Source: CAZBSE01 sp964561115
GTDB lineage: Bacteria; Actinomycetota; Humimicrobiia; Humimicrobiales; Humimicrobiaceae
Assembly (NCBI GenBank): GCA_964561115.1
Contig: CAZLOE010000025.1
Coordinates: 1-20,482 of the forward strand
Direction of reading: 5' to 3'
DNA length: 20,482 nt
The notes beneath the pieces were generated by a model that saw only the letters and a program-made list of their open reading frames with translations, did not search any database and was not told the DNA's origin. Position numbers and translations under genes: made by a program. This document shows positions 1 to 7,769 of the stretch, one piece after another. Position 1 is the first letter of the stretch, and each line of letters starts with the position of its first letter.

Positions 1-48
1 TTAATGTTAAAAATATGTGTGGGCTCAGCAAATTCGAAACTCGCGTAT

Positions 49-76
49 TTGTCAATTAATATGACTATTGTAATTT
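49..76 (+). promoter_or_regulatory. possible sigma70-type promoter for hypFCDE
   Basis: A TTGTCA box (49-54) is followed after 16 bases by TAATTT (71-76). The -35 matches the consensus at five of six positions, the -10 is weaker. It lies about 75 bases upstream of the hypF start, in AT-rich sequence with no other gene. Such boxes are easy to find by chance in AT-rich DNA, so this is tentative. Confidence 0.3.
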
Positions 77-109
77 TTAATAATAATTTTTAATTACATT
101 GGCCTTGCT

Positions 110-122
110 GCAGTATTACTGC
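110..122. promoter_or_regulatory. perfect 6+1+6 palindrome upstream of hypF, possible operator
   Basis: GCAGTA-T-TACTGC is a perfect inverted repeat around a single central base, 29 bases before the hypF ATG and downstream of the possible promoter. No T-run follows it, so it does not look like a terminator. It could be an operator or a small hairpin in the leader; which protein would bind is not visible. Confidence 0.4.
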
Positions 123-151
123 TAAAATATCAGCGGTTAAATCTTAATAGG

Positions 152-2524
152 ATGAATGATAAAAAAAACAGCTTAAAGACATATAAGATAACTGTAACCG
201 GTATTGTCCAGGGCGTGGGCTTCAGGCCCTTTATATACAGACTTTCCAAAAAACATAAACTTTGCGGAACAGTCACCAATACCACTGAAGGGGTACTTAT
301 TTACCTTAATACCAATAAAAGTATGGGAGTCAACAGCTTTATTTCTGATATAAGATCGCAAAAGCCGCCTGCATCCTTTATTGAAGAAATAAATGCAGAA
401 GAAGTGCCTTACAGGGACTTTAAAGGCTTTAAAATAGAAAAAAGCAGGGATACTAAAGAGAAATTCCAGCTTATCTCTCCCGATATTGCTACTTGCAGTA
501 AGTGCATCGAAGATATAAACAATAAAGAAGAAAACCGCAGATACTACTATCCTTTTACCAACTGCACCAACTGCGGCCCAAGATTTACTATTATAAGCAA
601 GATGCCCTACGACAGGCAAAATACCACAATGCGTAAATTTAACTTATGCGAGGACTGTGCTGAAGAATTTAGCGACCCTCTTGACAGAAGATTCCACGCG
701 CAGCCGAATGCCTGCAAAAAGTGTGGACCTGAGCTTATTCTTACAGACAGAAGAGGTAAAAAAATAAATACCAATAGCCCGGTGATCAAAGCGGCAGAAC
801 TGATTAAGAAAGGAAAGATTGTAGCCGTAAAGAGCCTCGGCGGGTTCCAGATAGCATGCGATGCGACCTCCGATAGTGTTGTTTCAGAGCTTAGAAAAAG
901 AAAGAAAAGGCCAGTGAAGCCGTTTGCAGTAATGGTAAAAAACATTGAATCCGTAGAAAAATACTGTTATCTAAATAAAATTGAAATTAAAAGCCTCACC
1001 TCATCAAGAGCTCCTATTGTCCTGCTAAGAAAGAGACCAGGCAATAATATAATATCCAGATATGTATCCCTTTATAATAGATATGAAGGAGTGATGCTTC
1101 CCTATACTCCCATTCACCACCTGCTTTTTAATCATATTGATGTTCCCCTTATAATGACCAGCGGGAATATATCGGAAGATCCTATTGCTGCAGAAAACCA
1201 GGAAGCTTATGGGAGGCTCGGGAAGATCTGTGATTATTTCCTGATCCACAACCGGGACATTTACTCCAGATATGATGATTCGGTAATAAAAATCTTTGAT
1301 GACCGGGAGATGATTATAAGGAGAGCACGGGGGTACTCCCCCTATCCCATAAAGCTTGGAAAAGATATCGGAAAAACTATTATACTGTCAGCAGGAGCAC
1401 ATGAGAAAAATACCTTCTGCTTTATGGTGAAGAATTACGGAATCGTAAGCCAGCATATAGGAGACCTTGATGATCTGGAGTCCATAGAATTTTTGTCCTC
1501 CACATATAAAAATTACAGAAAACTTTTTAATATCGATAAAATCGACCTGGTGGCATATGATAAACATCCCGGCTACGCCTCAACAAAATTTACTAAAAAA
1601 CTAAATTCTAAAAGTAAGATCGAAGTACAGCACCACCAGGCACACATTGCAAGTGTAATAGCTGAAAACAATATAACCGGCAGCATAATAGGCTTTGCCT
1701 GGGATGGTACCGGTTACGGAGAGGATAAGAAGATCTGGGGCAGTGAGACATTTATAACCAGTGATGGCCTAAACTACAAAAGGATGGCCCACCTTAAAGA
1801 AAAAGTCCTGCCGGGGGGAGAAGCTACAATAAAAAACCCATACAGGATGGCGATCACCTACCTGCACTATTTGTGGGACAGGCATGAACACAGCAATAAT
1901 AAATTTTCTGATTCCGTGTACCGTAGTTTTCCCTTCTATAAAAGATTAATACAAGAGCTTGAAATACAGACCATTCAAAAACAGATAAGGACCAGATTTA
2001 ACAGTGTGCCAACAACCAGTATGGGAAGATTCTTTGATGCAGTAAGCTCCATACTCGACTGTACTCATTCGGCAAGCTTTGAGGGCGAAGCTGCGATACA
2101 TCTTGAAATGACAGCTGCTGACAACGAAGAAGAAAGGTATGATATTAAAATAGATAAAATAGGAAGCAAATACATCATAGACGACCTGCATATATTTAAA
2201 CAGATAATCAAAGACATACAGAATAAAATAGAAAAAAGCAAAATCTCTGCAAGATTCCATAATACACTGGCAGAAGTGGTGCTTAATATCAGCCGCATGA
2301 TCAGGGAAACTCACAATATTAATAATATTGCCTTAAGCGGAGGCGTCTTTCAGAATAACTACCTTTTGAGAAAATGTTATAACGCATTGAAAAAAAATAG
2401 TTTCAAGGTATACTCAAATTTCAAAGTTCCTGTGAATGACGGGGGTATTTCCCTTGGGCAGGCATATATAGCCGCATTGAAAACATTATCCCCAGAAAAA
2501 GGAGGGATTGAGTTATGTGTTTAG
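152..2524 (+). CDS. hypF: carbamoyltransferase HypF (NiFe hydrogenase maturation)
   Basis: HypF is the cytosolic enzyme that uses carbamoyl phosphate and ATP to carbamoylate the C-terminal cysteine of HypE, the first step in making the cyanide ligands of the hydrogenase iron. All family domains are visible in the 790 residues. An acylphosphatase domain has GIVQGVGFRPF at 17-27 (Arg25) and Asn43. Two zinc-finger blocks use C115/C118/C138/C141 and C166/C169/C188/C191. A YrdC-like domain spans about 205-390 and contains MTSGNISEDP. A Kae1-like domain has the metal-binding HHQAH at 494-498 and GFAWDGTGYG. The length is normal to slightly long for the family. The start has only a weak AGG directly before the ATG. 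The 3' end overlaps hypC by 10 bases, suggesting translational coupling in a hypFCDE operon. Confidence 0.97.
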   Translation: MNDKKNSLKTYKITVTGIVQGVGFRPFIYRLSKKHKLCGTVTNTTEGVLIYLNTNKSMGVNSFISDIRSQKPPASFIEEINAEEVPYRDFKGFKIEKSRDTKEKFQLISPDIATCSKCIEDINNKEENRRYYYPFTNCTNCGPRFTIISKMPYDRQNTTMRKFNLCEDCAEEFSDPLDRRFHAQPNACKKCGPELILTDRRGKKINTNSPVIKAAELIKKGKIVAVKSLGGFQIACDATSDSVVSELRKRKKRPVKPFAVMVKNIESVEKYCYLNKIEIKSLTSSRAPIVLLRKRPGNNIISRYVSLYNRYEGVMLPYTPIHHLLFNHIDVPLIMTSGNISEDPIAAENQEAYGRLGKICDYFLIHNRDIYSRYDDSVIKIFDDREMIIRRARGYSPYPIKLGKDIGKTIILSAGAHEKNTFCFMVKNYGIVSQHIGDLDDLESIEFLSSTYKNYRKLFNIDKIDLVAYDKHPGYASTKFTKKLNSKSKIEVQHHQAHIASVIAENNITGSIIGFAWDGTGYGEDKKIWGSETFITSDGLNYKRMAHLKEKVLPGGEATIKNPYRMAITYLHYLWDRHEHSNNKFSDSVYRSFPFYKRLIQELEIQTIQKQIRTRFNSVPTTSMGRFFDAVSSILDCTHSASFEGEAAIHLEMTAADNEEERYDIKIDKIGSKYIIDDLHIFKQIIKDIQNKIEKSKISARFHNTLAEVVLNISRMIRETHNINNIALSGGVFQNNYLLRKCYNALKKNSFKVYSNFKVPVNDGGISLGQAYIAALKTLSPEKGGIELCV

Positions 2525-2739
2525 CAGTACCTGCCAGGATTACTAAGTTAAATAAAAATATAGCAGAGGTTGAAAGTCTCGGGGTCAAAAAAGAAATCGA
2601 TGTTTCTCTTGTCCCGGATGTCAATGTAGGAGATTATGTCATAGTGCACGCCGGGTTTGCTATACAGCTCATAGATGAAGAGGACGCACTTATATCACAG
2701 GGCTACTGGAAGGAATACCTTGATAAAGAAGAGACTTAA
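2515..2739 (+). CDS. hypC: hydrogenase maturation chaperone HypC
   Basis: HypC is the small chaperone that with HypD holds the iron while it receives CO and CN ligands, then delivers it to the hydrogenase large subunit. The 74-residue protein begins MCLAVP, with the essential Cys2 exposed once Met is removed, and has the family motif VHAGFA near residue 50. The Met-Cys requirement fixes the start, and GGAGGG lies 8 bases upstream. The gene overlaps hypF by 10 bases and its 3' end overlaps hypD. There is one family member in the window, so it probably serves the group 3b hydrogenase encoded on the opposite strand. Confidence 0.96.
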   Translation: MCLAVPARITKLNKNIAEVESLGVKKEIDVSLVPDVNVGDYVIVHAGFAIQLIDEEDALISQGYWKEYLDKEET

Positions 2740-3796
2740 AGAACTGGTAAATTTTTTAAATAAAAACAGTCCTGACCACAAAATAAATATAATGGAGGTC
2801 TGCGGGACTCACACCATGGCTATATCCAGATACGGCTTAAGACAGCTTATACCTGAGAATATAAACCTTATAAGCGGTCCTGGATGTCCGGTCTGTGTGA
2901 CTTCCATAAATGATATTGACCGGATAATCGAAATCGCAGAGCAGTATGACGTATCCTTATTTACCTTCGGAGATATGTTCAGGGTTCCCGGAACCCGGTC
3001 AAGCCTGTATCATGAAAAGTCAAAGGGCAGGGATATAAAACTCTGCTACTCCCCTTCAGATGCCCTGGATTTTGCCAGAGATAATCCCCGGAAAAAAGTT
3101 ATTTTTATAGCAATCGGTTTTGAGACCACAATTCCTCTGACCTCTGTTATCATTAAAAGAGCATACCATGAAAAAATCAATAATTTCTATATATATAATA
3201 CTCATAAACTCATACCTGAAGCTCTGGAGCTGTTGCTCATGGACAAAGAAATAAATATTGATGCATTCCTGTGCCCGGGACACGTCTCCGTAATTATCGG
3301 AAGTGCTCCTTACGGCTTCATAGCTCGCGATTATAATGTGCCCTGCGTCATAAGCGGCTTTGAACCCCTTGATGTGATCGAATCTATAGTTATGATAACA
3401 AAACAATTAACAAAGGGCACAATTAAAGTAGAGATCCAGTACAGCCAGGTGGTAAGAGAAGAAGGAAATCCAACAGCAGTAAAATCAATCTATGAAGCAT
3501 TTGATAAATCAGATTCACTGTGGCGCGGACTTGGAAACATTCCCGGAAGCGGGCTGAAATTAAAAGAAAAATATAAGCAATTTGACGCAAAGATTAATTT
3601 CCCGGTAAAAGAGATAAATTCGAGGGAACCTGCAGGCTGCCGTTGTGGAGATGTGCTTAAGGGGATAATAAAACCAATTGAATGCAGGCTTTTTTCCAAA
3701 ATATGCAAGCCTGAAAGTCCCGTGGGACCCTGCATGGTCTCCAGCGAGGGATCCTGCGCAGCGTACTACAAATATGAGAGATTAAAAACCGGGTAA
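2720..3796 (+). CDS. hypD: Fe-S protein HypD (Fe(CN)2CO assembly), probable TTG start
   Basis: HypD carries a [4Fe-4S] cluster and forms the scaffold complex with HypC on which the Fe(CN)2CO unit is built. CGTH (C28-H31) and GPGCPVC (C56, C59) are separated as in characterised HypD. The C-terminal half has the cluster cysteines in CRCGD, ECRLF, KIC and GPC...GSC. An in-frame ATG lies at 2675, but the 15 residues it would add (MKRTHLYHRATGRNT) look unlike HypD, and it would overlap hypC by 65 bases. The TTG at 2720, preceded by AAGGAA, overlaps hypC by 20 bases and gives 358 residues, close to family length. This start is an inference; the ATG remains possible. Confidence 0.95.
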   Translation: MIKKRLKELVNFLNKNSPDHKINIMEVCGTHTMAISRYGLRQLIPENINLISGPGCPVCVTSINDIDRIIEIAEQYDVSLFTFGDMFRVPGTRSSLYHEKSKGRDIKLCYSPSDALDFARDNPRKKVIFIAIGFETTIPLTSVIIKRAYHEKINNFYIYNTHKLIPEALELLLMDKEINIDAFLCPGHVSVIIGSAPYGFIARDYNVPCVISGFEPLDVIESIVMITKQLTKGTIKVEIQYSQVVREEGNPTAVKSIYEAFDKSDSLWRGLGNIPGSGLKLKEKYKQFDAKINFPVKEINSREPAGCRCGDVLKGIIKPIECRLFSKICKPESPVGPCMVSSEGSCAAYYKYERLKTG

Positions 3797-3823
3797 ATAG
3801 GGTAAATAATAAATAAACATTAT

Positions 3824-4852
3824 ATGGCAAAAAGCAAGAAATTTAAAGATAAGATCATTCAGCTTTCTCACGGAGACGGCGGGCTAAAGACCGGAGAGCT
3901 TATAAATAACCTGCTTCTCAAATATTTAGGAAATGAGATACTAAACAAGCTGGAAGACAGCGCAGTACTTGACCCTGGTAAGGGAAGGATAGCCTTTACT
4001 ACAGACAGCTTCACAGTCGATCCTATTTTCTTCCCGGGCGGAGATATTGGAAAGCTGAGCATATGCGGCACCATAAATGATCTTGTAACTACCGGATGTA
4101 CCCCTCTCGCTCTAAGTTTTTCTTTGATAATAGAAGAAGGATTTTTGGTTTCTGACCTTGAAAGGATACTTATCTCCACAAAAAAAGTTCTTGATAATAC
4201 CGGTATAAAAATAGTGACCGGTGACACTAAAGTAGTAGGTAGAGGAAGCACCGATAAGATATTTATTAATACGTCAGGAATAGGGCTGGTCAGCAGCGGT
4301 ATAGACATATCGCCGGCAAAGATAAAAGTCGGAGATAAGATACTTTTAAATGGAAGCATTGCTGAACATGGAACAGCCATACTAAGCCAGAGAAGGGAAT
4401 TTAATTTCAAGACCGGCATTAAAAGTGATTGTGCTCCACTAAATTCTCTGGTAAGAGACATGCTTGATGTTTCAAATAAAATACATGCTTTAAGAGACCC
4501 TACCAGAGGAGGCCTGGCAGCAGTGCTTTTTGAAATGGCAAAAGTTTCCGGAACAAATATCAATATATATGAGGATAAAATCCCCGTAAGAAAAGAAGTG
4601 CGCGGAATCTGTCAGTTCCTGGGGCTTGACCCTTTATATATTGCCAATGAAGGAAAAATGGTAGCTATTGTAGATAAGGAAGACGCAAGCAAAATACTTC
4701 GTCAGATGAAAAAAAATAAATACGGCAGGGATAGCTGTATCATAGGGGAAGTAACTGAAAAAGGTAAAAGACTTATTATTTTAAATACCAGTCTGGGCAC
4801 GAGAAGAGTTCTTGACCTTCATTACAGCGAGCAGCTTCCAAGAATATGTTAG
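3824..4852 (+). CDS. hypE: hydrogenase maturation protein HypE
   Basis: HypE is an ATP-dependent dehydratase of the PurM/AIR-synthase fold. It receives a carbamoyl group from HypF on its terminal cysteine and converts it to a thiocyanate, the source of the cyanide ligands. The 342 residues include HGDGG near the N terminus, FTTDSFTVDPIFFPGG, GDTKVV and LRDPTRGGLAAV, and the protein ends exactly in PRIC with Cys342 as last residue, so the catalytic tail is intact. It lies 27 bases after hypD and is the last gene of the operon. No good ribosome binding site sits before the ATG. Only 16 bases separate its stop from the end of hypA on the other strand. Confidence 0.97.
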   Translation: MAKSKKFKDKIIQLSHGDGGLKTGELINNLLLKYLGNEILNKLEDSAVLDPGKGRIAFTTDSFTVDPIFFPGGDIGKLSICGTINDLVTTGCTPLALSFSLIIEEGFLVSDLERILISTKKVLDNTGIKIVTGDTKVVGRGSTDKIFINTSGIGLVSSGIDISPAKIKVGDKILLNGSIAEHGTAILSQRREFNFKTGIKSDCAPLNSLVRDMLDVSNKIHALRDPTRGGLAAVLFEMAKVSGTNINIYEDKIPVRKEVRGICQFLGLDPLYIANEGKMVAIVDKEDASKILRQMKKNKYGRDSCIIGEVTEKGKRLIILNTSLGTRRVLDLHYSEQLPRIC

Positions 4853-4854
4853 GA

Positions 4855-4867
4855 AAAATAATATTTT
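4855..4867. terminator. AT-only palindrome in the hypE/hypA convergent gap
   Basis: AAAATA-A-TATTTT is a perfect inverted repeat that fills nearly all of the 16-base gap between the convergent hypE and hypA stops. Reading either way ends in T4, so it could be a weak bidirectional terminator, but an all-AT stem of six pairs is unstable and the match may be chance. Confidence 0.25.
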
Positions 4868-4868
4868 G

Positions 4869-5213
4869 TTATGCCTCTACTGAGACTATCCTTATCTCAT
4901 CAAAATCAATAATCTTTATCCTTCTGCTTGAACATCTGGGGCATTCAGCACAAAAAAAATCCTCGATTTCAGATATCTTTCCGCAGTCTCCACATTTTAT
5001 CCTTGCTTTTTTCTTTTTAAACTTAAGGCGGGCATCTTTCAGGACATCATCGTCTCTTGTCAGGAAATCATAATAAAACTCAATTGAACTTGGTTCAATG
5101 TGCGCAATTGAGCTTATCTCAAAATCAATTCTTTTTAATTTTTCTACTTTATTTTCTTTTACTATCTTTTTTAATATTTTTAGTATAGAACAGGTAATGG
5201 CATATTCATGCAT
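4869..5213 (-). CDS. hypA: nickel metallochaperone HypA
   Basis: HypA binds nickel through its N-terminal Met-His-Glu and works with the GTPase HypB to load nickel into the hydrogenase large subunit. The 114 residues begin MHEYA (His2, Glu3) and carry a structural zinc site with C74-x2-C77 and C91-x2-C94; C88 is an extra cysteine. Length is typical. The start is set by the need for MHE at the N terminus. No Shine-Dalgarno is visible, since the upstream bases are AATAATA, so translation may depend on coupling with the small ORF 36 bases upstream. It is the last gene of the minus-strand hydrogenase block and ends against hypE. Confidence 0.95.
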   Translation of the reverse strand: MHEYAITCSILKILKKIVKENKVEKLKRIDFEISSIAHIEPSSIEFYYDFLTRDDDVLKDARLKFKKKKARIKCGDCGKISEIEDFFCAECPRCSSRRIKIIDFDEIRIVSVEA

Positions 5214-5249
5214 TATTATTTAAAAACAATTGCCGGTCTTTTAAAAATT

Positions 5250-5504
5250 TTAAGAAATTTTTTTAAGAGAATCAGACGATTTTTTAAGCGAATCCAGACA
5301 ACCTTCCATATTGGAATTTAAAATAAATAGATTTGCAAGTTCTTTTCTTATAGCCAGAGTAACGTTTGCCAATTCTTCCTGACCTATTTTAGACTTGACC
5401 TCCTCCATCATTCCATCTATTTCATTACAATGATTTTTAATCTCATCCGACTTTAAAAATATGTTCCTGCAGACTTCCCTTACATCATTGATCTCCTTAA
5501 ACAT
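5250..5504 (-). CDS. uncharacterised 84-residue helical protein between hydA and hypA
   Basis: I do not recognise this protein. It is 84 residues, rich in Lys, Glu, Leu, Ser and Asn, with no Gly- or Pro-rich stretches, and looks all-helical and probably coiled-coil. Cysteines at about positions 12, 26 and 68 do not form a known metal motif. There is no signal peptide or membrane segment. A strong binding site (AAGAGGAGAG) precedes the ATG by 7 bases, which is the best evidence that it is translated. It lies 182 bases after hydA and 36 before hypA on the same strand, so a role with the hydrogenase is suggested only by position. It is too short, and of the wrong composition, to be the missing HycI/HybD-type maturation protease. 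Confidence 0.75.
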   Translation of the reverse strand: MFKEINDVREVCRNIFLKSDEIKNHCNEIDGMMEEVKSKIGQEELANVTLAIRKELANLFILNSNMEGCLDSLKKSSDSLKKIS

Positions 5505-5565
5505 CCTTATCTCTCCTCTTAGAAAATGCTAAATTACATATCATCTTTTTTTCTATTCATTACCA

Positions 5566-5594
5566 AGTATATCAATTTATCATACAGTTATAAA
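5566..5594 (-). promoter_or_regulatory. possible promoter for the 84-residue ORF and hypA
   Basis: On the minus strand TTTATA (5589-5594) is followed after exactly 17 bases by TATACT (5566-5571), about 60 bases before the start of the 84-residue ORF. The -35 is poor, the -10 good. It could make this ORF and hypA a unit separate from hydBGDA, but the region is very AT-rich. Confidence 0.25.
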
Positions 5595-5686
5595 TGAAAT
5601 ATCGGTATATAATTTTAAAGGTTTTGTGAATTTTAATATATCCGTAAGGTTAATATGGTCAGTATATACCTTAATAAAAATGTTCC

Positions 5687-6988
5687 CTATTTATTTACTA
5701 ATTTCACATTCAACAAATGGGTTGAACATGATATGCAGGGATCATAAGCTCTTATCAACATTTCACATGCAAGTCTTATATCATCTTCACTTTTATCTAT
5801 TATGGTAGGCAGCAGAGACTGCATGTCCTGTTCTATATTCGCATAATTCATATTTGTAGGGATTATTAAATTGGCCTTTTTTATCCTGCCCCTGTCATCA
5901 TATGTATAATCATGTATCAGGAGACCTCTTGGTGCCTCTACAACACCCACACCTCTTCCTGATCCGGGTTTTATATCAACCATCGCTTTATCATCATCCA
6001 GACCCTCTTCTAATATTTCATCGATCAATCTTATACTATCGTCTACACCATGGACGATCTCTACAAACTGAGCAATATTATTCATATATGTATTATAACA
6101 GGGAGCTTTAAGACCAAGTTCTTCGGCATATTCTTTTGCCTTTTCGGTAAGCTTTTCATAGTTATTATTAAATCTTGCCAGGGCGCCTACCATATATGAA
6201 TCTCTACTTGCCCAGCAATGCTTTGCAGTCGAATGCTGGACCACTTTTTCATTTATTTTATCCAGATATTTCTGGTCATCGATCTCCCAGCCGTCACTGG
6301 ACTTAATATCACCATCATAAAGAGCATAATCAACAGCATCGCTTATAGAGATATACTCAGTTTCTCTTTCAAAATCAGGAATATTTAATGTTTTTAGGAC
6401 TTTAAGTGATTTTTCAAGATCCGGATAGGAAGCCGCAAGCATTTTTCGCATACTTATCATTTCTTCCTTGGTAGGCAGTTTTGTAAATCCACCCACTACA
6501 GTTCTTATGGGATGAACTGCCCTGCCTCCTATGATCCTGACCATATCATTTGCCATTTTTTTAGTTCTCAGAGCAATATTCACCACTTCCGGATGAGTTT
6601 CTACAAGAGGTATGACACTCCCAACGCCTAAAAAATCGGGTACAGCCAGAAAATAGACATGAAGTACATTACTTTGAATGTTTTCATGATGATATACAAG
6701 CTTTCTTAAATTTATTGTCTGCTTAGTAGGCTTGATATTAAATGCCCTTTCGGTCGCCTTCATGGATGCACAAGTATGTGCTACCGAGCAAATACCGCAG
6801 ATCCTTGATGTTATGTGAGAAGGTTCATCATATTTCTTTCCCACCAGCATAGCTTCAAAAAACCTGGGCGATTCGGGTATTCTAAATATCAGCTTCTCAA
6901 TTTTTTTATCCTTAACATCTATGATCAGATCGCCGTGGCCTTCAACTCTTGATACAGGGGAAACCTCTATATTTAAATTCTTCGCCAT
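5687..6988 (-). CDS. hydA: group 3b [NiFe] hydrogenase large (alpha) subunit
   Basis: This is the catalytic subunit that holds the NiFe(CN)2CO centre and interconverts H2 with protons and electrons in the cytosol. The 433 residues include the N-terminal ligand motif RICGICSVAH (C64, C67) and the C-terminal motif DPCISCSTH (C418, C421, H424), so all four nickel-ligating cysteines are present. Nine residues (LLNVKLVNK) follow His424; by family knowledge such a tail is removed by a specific endopeptidase after nickel insertion, but no such gene is in the window. A strong GGAGG lies before the ATG, 25 bases after hydD. The order hydB-hydG-hydD-hydA is that of the archaeal sulfhydrogenase and bacterial group 3b enzymes, which use NADP(H) and may also reduce sulfur. 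Confidence 0.96.
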   Translation of the reverse strand: MAKNLNIEVSPVSRVEGHGDLIIDVKDKKIEKLIFRIPESPRFFEAMLVGKKYDEPSHITSRICGICSVAHTCASMKATERAFNIKPTKQTINLRKLVYHHENIQSNVLHVYFLAVPDFLGVGSVIPLVETHPEVVNIALRTKKMANDMVRIIGGRAVHPIRTVVGGFTKLPTKEEMISMRKMLAASYPDLEKSLKVLKTLNIPDFERETEYISISDAVDYALYDGDIKSSDGWEIDDQKYLDKINEKVVQHSTAKHCWASRDSYMVGALARFNNNYEKLTEKAKEYAEELGLKAPCYNTYMNNIAQFVEIVHGVDDSIRLIDEILEEGLDDDKAMVDIKPGSGRGVGVVEAPRGLLIHDYTYDDRGRIKKANLIIPTNMNYANIEQDMQSLLPTIIDKSEDDIRLACEMLIRAYDPCISCSTHLLNVKLVNK

Positions 6989-7013
6989 TATAATAAACCT
7001 CCGGAATTATTGA

Positions 7014-7769
7014 TTATTTTTTACTCTCCTCTGGAGCCGCTTTTTTACATGCATTATATAAATTAAATCCCTCCATAATATCTTCAACTGTCAACCCATA
7101 TTTTGCCAGCAGATCTTTCTGAGCATTTACATTGGGATCATCAATGAATCCTCTGCATGCCTCGCATCCGGTCATACTGTTGGGACATCTTGAATTACAG
7201 CCAGCTCTTGTAACCGGCCCCATACATTTGATTCCAAATTCATATACACAGGTATTTCCATTTCTTTTACATTCCACACATACAGGATAATTTGGTATCT
7301 CCGGTTTTTTCCCCAAGATAAGGGATTTTATTATATCTACTATCTCAAATCTGTTCGGGGGACAGCCTCTCGCATAATAATCAACCTTAACATATTCGTC
7401 AACCGGTTTTACCTCTATAGAATCTATCCAATCCTTTTTATCACCATAAACCAGTTTTTTAGCTTTTTCCAATCCATACAGATTTTTAAGGCAATTTATC
7501 CCACCGGTTACTGCGCAGGCTCCAATTGCTACTATTACTTTTGCAATATCTCCTATTTTTTTTATTCTTTCTACTCCATGTTTAGTAGTGACCGAACCTT
7601 CTACCAGGGCGATCTCATAATTATCGCTGTGTTCAGTAACAGCTTCTGTGAAATGAACGATTTCTACCGCGCTTATCAGATCCAAAAGTTGATCTTCCAG
7701 ATTCAGTATTTCAAGCTGGCATCCGCCGCATCCAGTGAATCCGAAAACACCTACCCTGGGCTTACTCAT
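7014..7769 (-). CDS. hydD: group 3b [NiFe] hydrogenase small (delta) subunit
   Basis: The small subunit passes electrons from the NiFe site through a chain of Fe-S clusters. Of the 251 residues, the N-terminal GCGGCQ (C14, C17) with C85 and C136 can bind the proximal [4Fe-4S] cluster. Eight further cysteines (C164, C167, C174, C182, C191, C195, C202, C205) suffice for two more [4Fe-4S] clusters. There is no twin-arginine signal, consistent with a cytosolic enzyme. The ATG shares one base with the stop of hydG (TAATG) and AAGGAGG lies upstream, so translation is coupled. Confidence 0.95.
   Translation of the reverse strand: MSKPRVGVFGFTGCGGCQLEILNLEDQLLDLISAVEIVHFTEAVTEHSDNYEIALVEGSVTTKHGVERIKKIGDIAKVIVAIGACAVTGGINCLKNLYGLEKAKKLVYGDKKDWIDSIEVKPVDEYVKVDYYARGCPPNRFEIVDIIKSLILGKKPEIPNYPVCVECKRNGNTCVYEFGIKCMGPVTRAGCNSRCPNSMTGCEACRGFIDDPNVNAQKDLLAKYGLTVEDIMEGFNLYNACKKAAPEESKK

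Noticed and set aside
3868..4563. A 231-codon minus-strand reading frame opposite hypE
   Set aside because: It lies entirely antisense to hypE, which has all family motifs; the reverse frame has low-complexity Ser/Pro/Leu content typical of a shadow frame.
5646..5672. Imperfect hairpin AAGGT...ACCTT just after hydA as a terminator
   Set aside because: Only five outer pairs plus three inner ones, with mismatches between, and no T-run on the minus strand.
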